Under the pieces are notes generated by a model, which saw nothing but the letters and a program-made list of their open reading frames with translations, made no database searches and had not been told where the DNA came from. Position numbers and translations under genes: made by a program. DNA of 21,405 nt from Jimgerdemannia flammicorona (Eukaryota; Mucoromycota; Endogonomycetes; Endogonales; Endogonaceae), in the NCBI GenBank assembly GCA_003990745.1, contig RBNI01001665.1:1-21405 (forward strand), read 5' to 3'. Shown here piece by piece: positions 19,194-21,405 of this stretch (position 1 is its first letter; each line of letters opens with the position of its first letter).

Positions 19194-20009
19194 CTAATGT
19201 CTGCAGTCTCGGCAGTCAGGGTGTCTCCTATGGTTGCAATATTCCATTGCCCGAAAATGATGTTCCCAGCTATTTATCTCTTGTTGTCTTAGGAATTGGT
19301 ACCCATCTTGATCATAGGTTGGGGGAAGAGTAGACAAGGGGTATATTTCTGTGTGGGTGAAGAAGCCTTGTCCCCTGAATCAACTTTGTAACCTTGTAGT
19401 GACTTCTTGAAAAGTGGTGGACTGTACAAGAGTAGTTGGGGATTCTGGTCTCTGGGGTCTCTGTCTTTCTTGTTGGTCCAACAGATGACACTGATAGCAG
19501 TAGTCTCGAGGAGAGTAGAAGACCATTTGGTGTGGACATCTTTCTAGCTGAAAAGCTTTTTCTTGGTGGGTTTCTTTCTTGGGAATAATGGTGATTATGC
19601 TGGGTCCTTCTTCTGTATTCCAAGGGTCATTGTCTTCAGGTAGTGTCCAGTGAGGATCATCCCAGGGAATGAGTTTGGGGACCTCTTCTTCATCAGGTGC
19701 TTCTTGTTCAGGAACTTCTTGGTCAGAAGTTTCTTCTTCCTTAGATGATTCTTGATCCCAAATTGCTTGTACTTCTGCAGCTTCAGTTGCAGGTGTTTCT
19801 GGAATGTGTCTGCATTTCTTCTTCTTCCTTCTGCACTCTGGGCAGGCTGTGCCAGGCGATTTCCTTGTTCCCATGATCTTGGAGGAGTGCTTGGGACACT
19901 TGTGTCTCTTGAGATATGTAGGGCATCCTTTGGCTTCTCCTAAAATAGCTCCAATAGTAATAGAGATAGTGTTCTTGGCCCACACATTATCTTCTGGCTG
20001 GTTATCCAC
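19194..20009 (-). pseudogene. Cys/His-rich region with three CxH...CxxC units, between protease and dUTPase
   Basis: In one minus frame, open from 20009 to 19380 and crossing one TGA (19382-19380), three similar units occur. Unit 1 is KCPKH, then ACPEC with a following basic run and Cys (19898-19812). Unit 2 is RCPHQ, then YCYQCH (19538-19485). Unit 3 is YCNHR, then DCRDCRH (19238-19197). Each has C-x1 or 2-H, a loop of 5 to 14 residues, and C-x2-C, a plausible four-ligand zinc site. Acidic and proline-rich linkers separate them, including a Glu-rich stretch near 19760-19670. A TAG follows unit 3. The role is unknown; nucleic-acid binding is inference from the basic residues and Cys/His spacing. 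Confidence 0.6.
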
Positions 20010-20189
20010 CAGATTGATTCAGGGATTGAGTCTGGGATCATTTTCATCTTCAGATTCTTCTTCCTCTATGGTGGAATCTTCACTGCTGGCATACTCTTCC
20101 TGAATAGTGACCTTCTTCTTCTTCTTTGATTGCTCATAGCTGGTCACCTTGACCCTATACTTCTTGTCTTGGTAATCAAACTTGAGTAC

Positions 20190-20560
20190 TTATTGGCTGA
20201 TATCAACACCTGCATTCATTTCCTTCATCCAGTTGGTGCCAAGAATCATGTTATAGGTGACAGCTTCAGTGACAACAGCTTTGGGGATGGAGAACTGAAT
20301 GTGTCCAAGAGAGATAGTGATATTTTGTACTTCTCCAAGTGGTTGAGTTCGGGCTCCATCTGCTACTATGATGCTGAGATTAGATGGTCTGTTAATGGGC
20401 CATTAGAGGGTGTCCAGAAACTGTTTGGCAATGGCACAGACAGCTGCTTCTGTGTCTATTAGGATTTCACTTTTTGTCCTCCAATATCTCCATGTAAGTA
20501 AGTGCTGATATGTCTTTCAGCTGCTTAGACAGAGATGGAAGCTGGCTCTTGCTGTGGGAT
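20190..20560 (-). pseudogene. Aspartic protease region of the Gypsy polyprotein
   Basis: The retropepsin-like protease matures the polyprotein. HISTYLHGDIGGQKV (about 20515-20470) leads into LIDTEAAVCAI, where the active-site DTG reads DTE (20456-20448). This is followed by ADGARTQPLG, ISLGHIQF and YNMILGTNWM (about 20250-20220), the usual order of Gypsy proteases. A one-base shift near 20466 lies just before the active site, and TAA stops occur near 20403 and 20187. Loss of the active-site Gly together with the frameshift means this copy is inactive. Confidence 0.75.
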
Positions 20561-20819
20561 TAGAACTTGGCCAGTGCTAGACCTGGTGGTTCTCAGCAAT
20601 TTGTTTCAGACTCTGGCTAGTGTCAGTTGCAAGAACTGCAGGAGATGGACTTCTATCTTGGCTTCTTGAATCTTCTGCCAGGCTTCATTATAAATGTCTC
20701 TAGGCATGGTCTTTGGAGTGTACTTCTTCTTAGACTTTGGAGCAGCAGGTTCCTATTCTTCTTATTCCATTTCTTCATCTTCTGGTGGCAACTTATTTGT
20801 CTCAGGGACAAAAGGTAAG

Positions 20820-21405
20820 GGGGTTCAGGGAGGTGTTCCTCCTCATGTTCTTCATTCTCTTCTTGGATAATTCTTCTGCTGATGTTCCTGGATGGTCTTC
20901 CTACAGGTCTCTTTCTTTTCTCTGCTGGATAGACTATTTTCTGAGTTGTAACCTTGGTGGGGTATAAGTCTAGGTCACTGTAGTCTTTACTGTTGCTTGC
21001 TTCTTCGAAATCTTCAACAGGATGGGCTTCAGTCTTCTTGTACTGAGTGTCATTCCTTCAGTTTGGTGGTTCTGAGTCGCTTTGGTCACTTCTTTTGTTG
21101 TCACATTCAGTGGCATAGTGTCCAAATTGTCCACAGTGGAAGCATTGGACTTGGGCTCCATCTTGGACAGGGTATCTCCTTTCTTCTTGCTGATAATTCC
21201 TGTTATCTCTTGGTGGATAATCTTGGCTCCTCTGTGGTGGGTACCCTCTGTTGTTTTGGTAGTCCTGATTTTCACATGTAGTGAATTTTTCAATCTGTCC
21301 AACCAATCGGTCCAGCTTGGAGCTGAGGTCTTGGATTTCACTTCTGTCCTTCTTTCCTTCCTTGGCTGGTCTTCTTTCTTCAGATCTTTCTTGTCCTTTT
21401 TTTTT
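20820..21405 (-). pseudogene. Gag C-terminal part with CCHC zinc knuckle, continues beyond window
   Basis: The frame is open from the right edge to about 21058. It begins with a Lys-rich stretch, a short helical or coiled-coil segment (EIQDLSSKLDRLVGQIEKFT), a Tyr/Asn/Gln/Pro-rich disordered region, and CFHCGQFGHYATEC (21144-21103), a canonical C-x2-C-x4-H-x4-C knuckle. This is typical of Gag nucleocapsid, which binds genomic RNA. After a stop at 21060-21058 the same frame continues with an acidic stretch and KRPVGRPSR, an AT-hook-like motif (about 20920-20895). A frameshift near 20820 leads towards protease. The capsid part of Gag is outside the window. Confidence 0.85.

Larger units (their letters stand above)
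13496..21405 (-). mobile_element. Ty3/Gypsy LTR retrotransposon with dUTPase, 5' part beyond window
   Basis: This minus-strand element starts at its 3' LTR (13496-14992) and continues through the polypurine tract, integrase, RNase H, RT, dUTPase, a Cys/His-rich region, protease and Gag to the right edge, still inside Gag. The order PR-RT-RH-IN identifies Ty3/Gypsy (Metaviridae). Integrase has HHCC, DD35E and GPY/F modules and no recognised chromodomain. At least four frame changes (near 20820, 20466, 19140, 18090 and 16610 by my reading) and many stops show that the copy is dead. The 5' LTR and primer-binding site lie outside the window. Confidence 0.92.

Noticed and set aside
19812..19844. 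Fungal Zn2Cys6 transcription-factor cluster, from ACPECRRKKKKC
   Set aside because: The C-x2-C-x6-C half matches, but the second half of the cluster has no cysteines. The CPKH just upstream and the two similar units downstream explain the residues better as part of a repeated CxH...CxxC array.
21397..21405. T run at the right edge as the tail of another minus-strand LINE
   Set aside because: In the Gag frame these bases are AAA Lys codons continuous with an open Lys-rich stretch, and no LINE sequence adjoins them.

Overview
This window looks like a block of eukaryotic, probably fungal, repeat DNA. It holds no recognisable host gene, tRNA, rRNA, CRISPR array or prokaryotic signal. All coding similarity that I can support belongs to retrotransposons, every copy broken by stops and frameshifts. 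My best guess is a repeat-rich basidiomycete (Agaricomycete-like) genome, from the mix of L1/Tad-like LINEs and a Ty3/Gypsy element and from strong CpG depletion, but the host is an inference.

Layout. (1) Positions 1 to about 5787, minus strand: LINE copy A. It has a 5' UTR, ORF1, then ORF2 with AP-like endonuclease, reverse transcriptase and a C-terminal zinc-binding segment, and it runs off the left edge. (2) About 5788-7260, minus strand: the 5' UTR and most of ORF1 of a second copy (B). B stops exactly where A begins, so either A inserted into B or the two were joined by rearrangement. (3) 7261-7592: 332 bp of spacer of unknown origin with one orphan 102-codon frame. (4) 7610-13441, plus strand: LINE copy C, complete at both ends, with an 11-A tail and a perfect 17-bp target-site duplication (7593-7609 and 13442-13458). 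A/B and C lie head to head and form a multi-kilobase imperfect inverted repeat. (5) 13496-14992: a 1497-bp LTR with 8-bp inverted termini. It is the 3' LTR of (6) a minus-strand Ty3/Gypsy element that continues past the right edge.

The Gypsy element is the most interesting part. Read from right to left it encodes Gag with a CCHC knuckle, an aspartic protease, a cysteine/histidine-rich segment with three CxH...CxxC units, a trimeric-type dUTPase with all five motifs traceable, then RT, RNase H, and integrase (HHCC, DD35E, GPY/F). An in-frame acidic C-terminal tail of about 165 codons runs to just before the polypurine tract. dUTPase between protease and RT, together with the zinc-like array, is the unusual architecture here.

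All copies appear dead: protease DTG reads DTE, LINE C reverse transcriptase FADD reads FADN, and different endonuclease residues are lost in A and C. Most Gypsy nonsense codons are TGA, which fits cytosine deamination of CGA or TGG codons.
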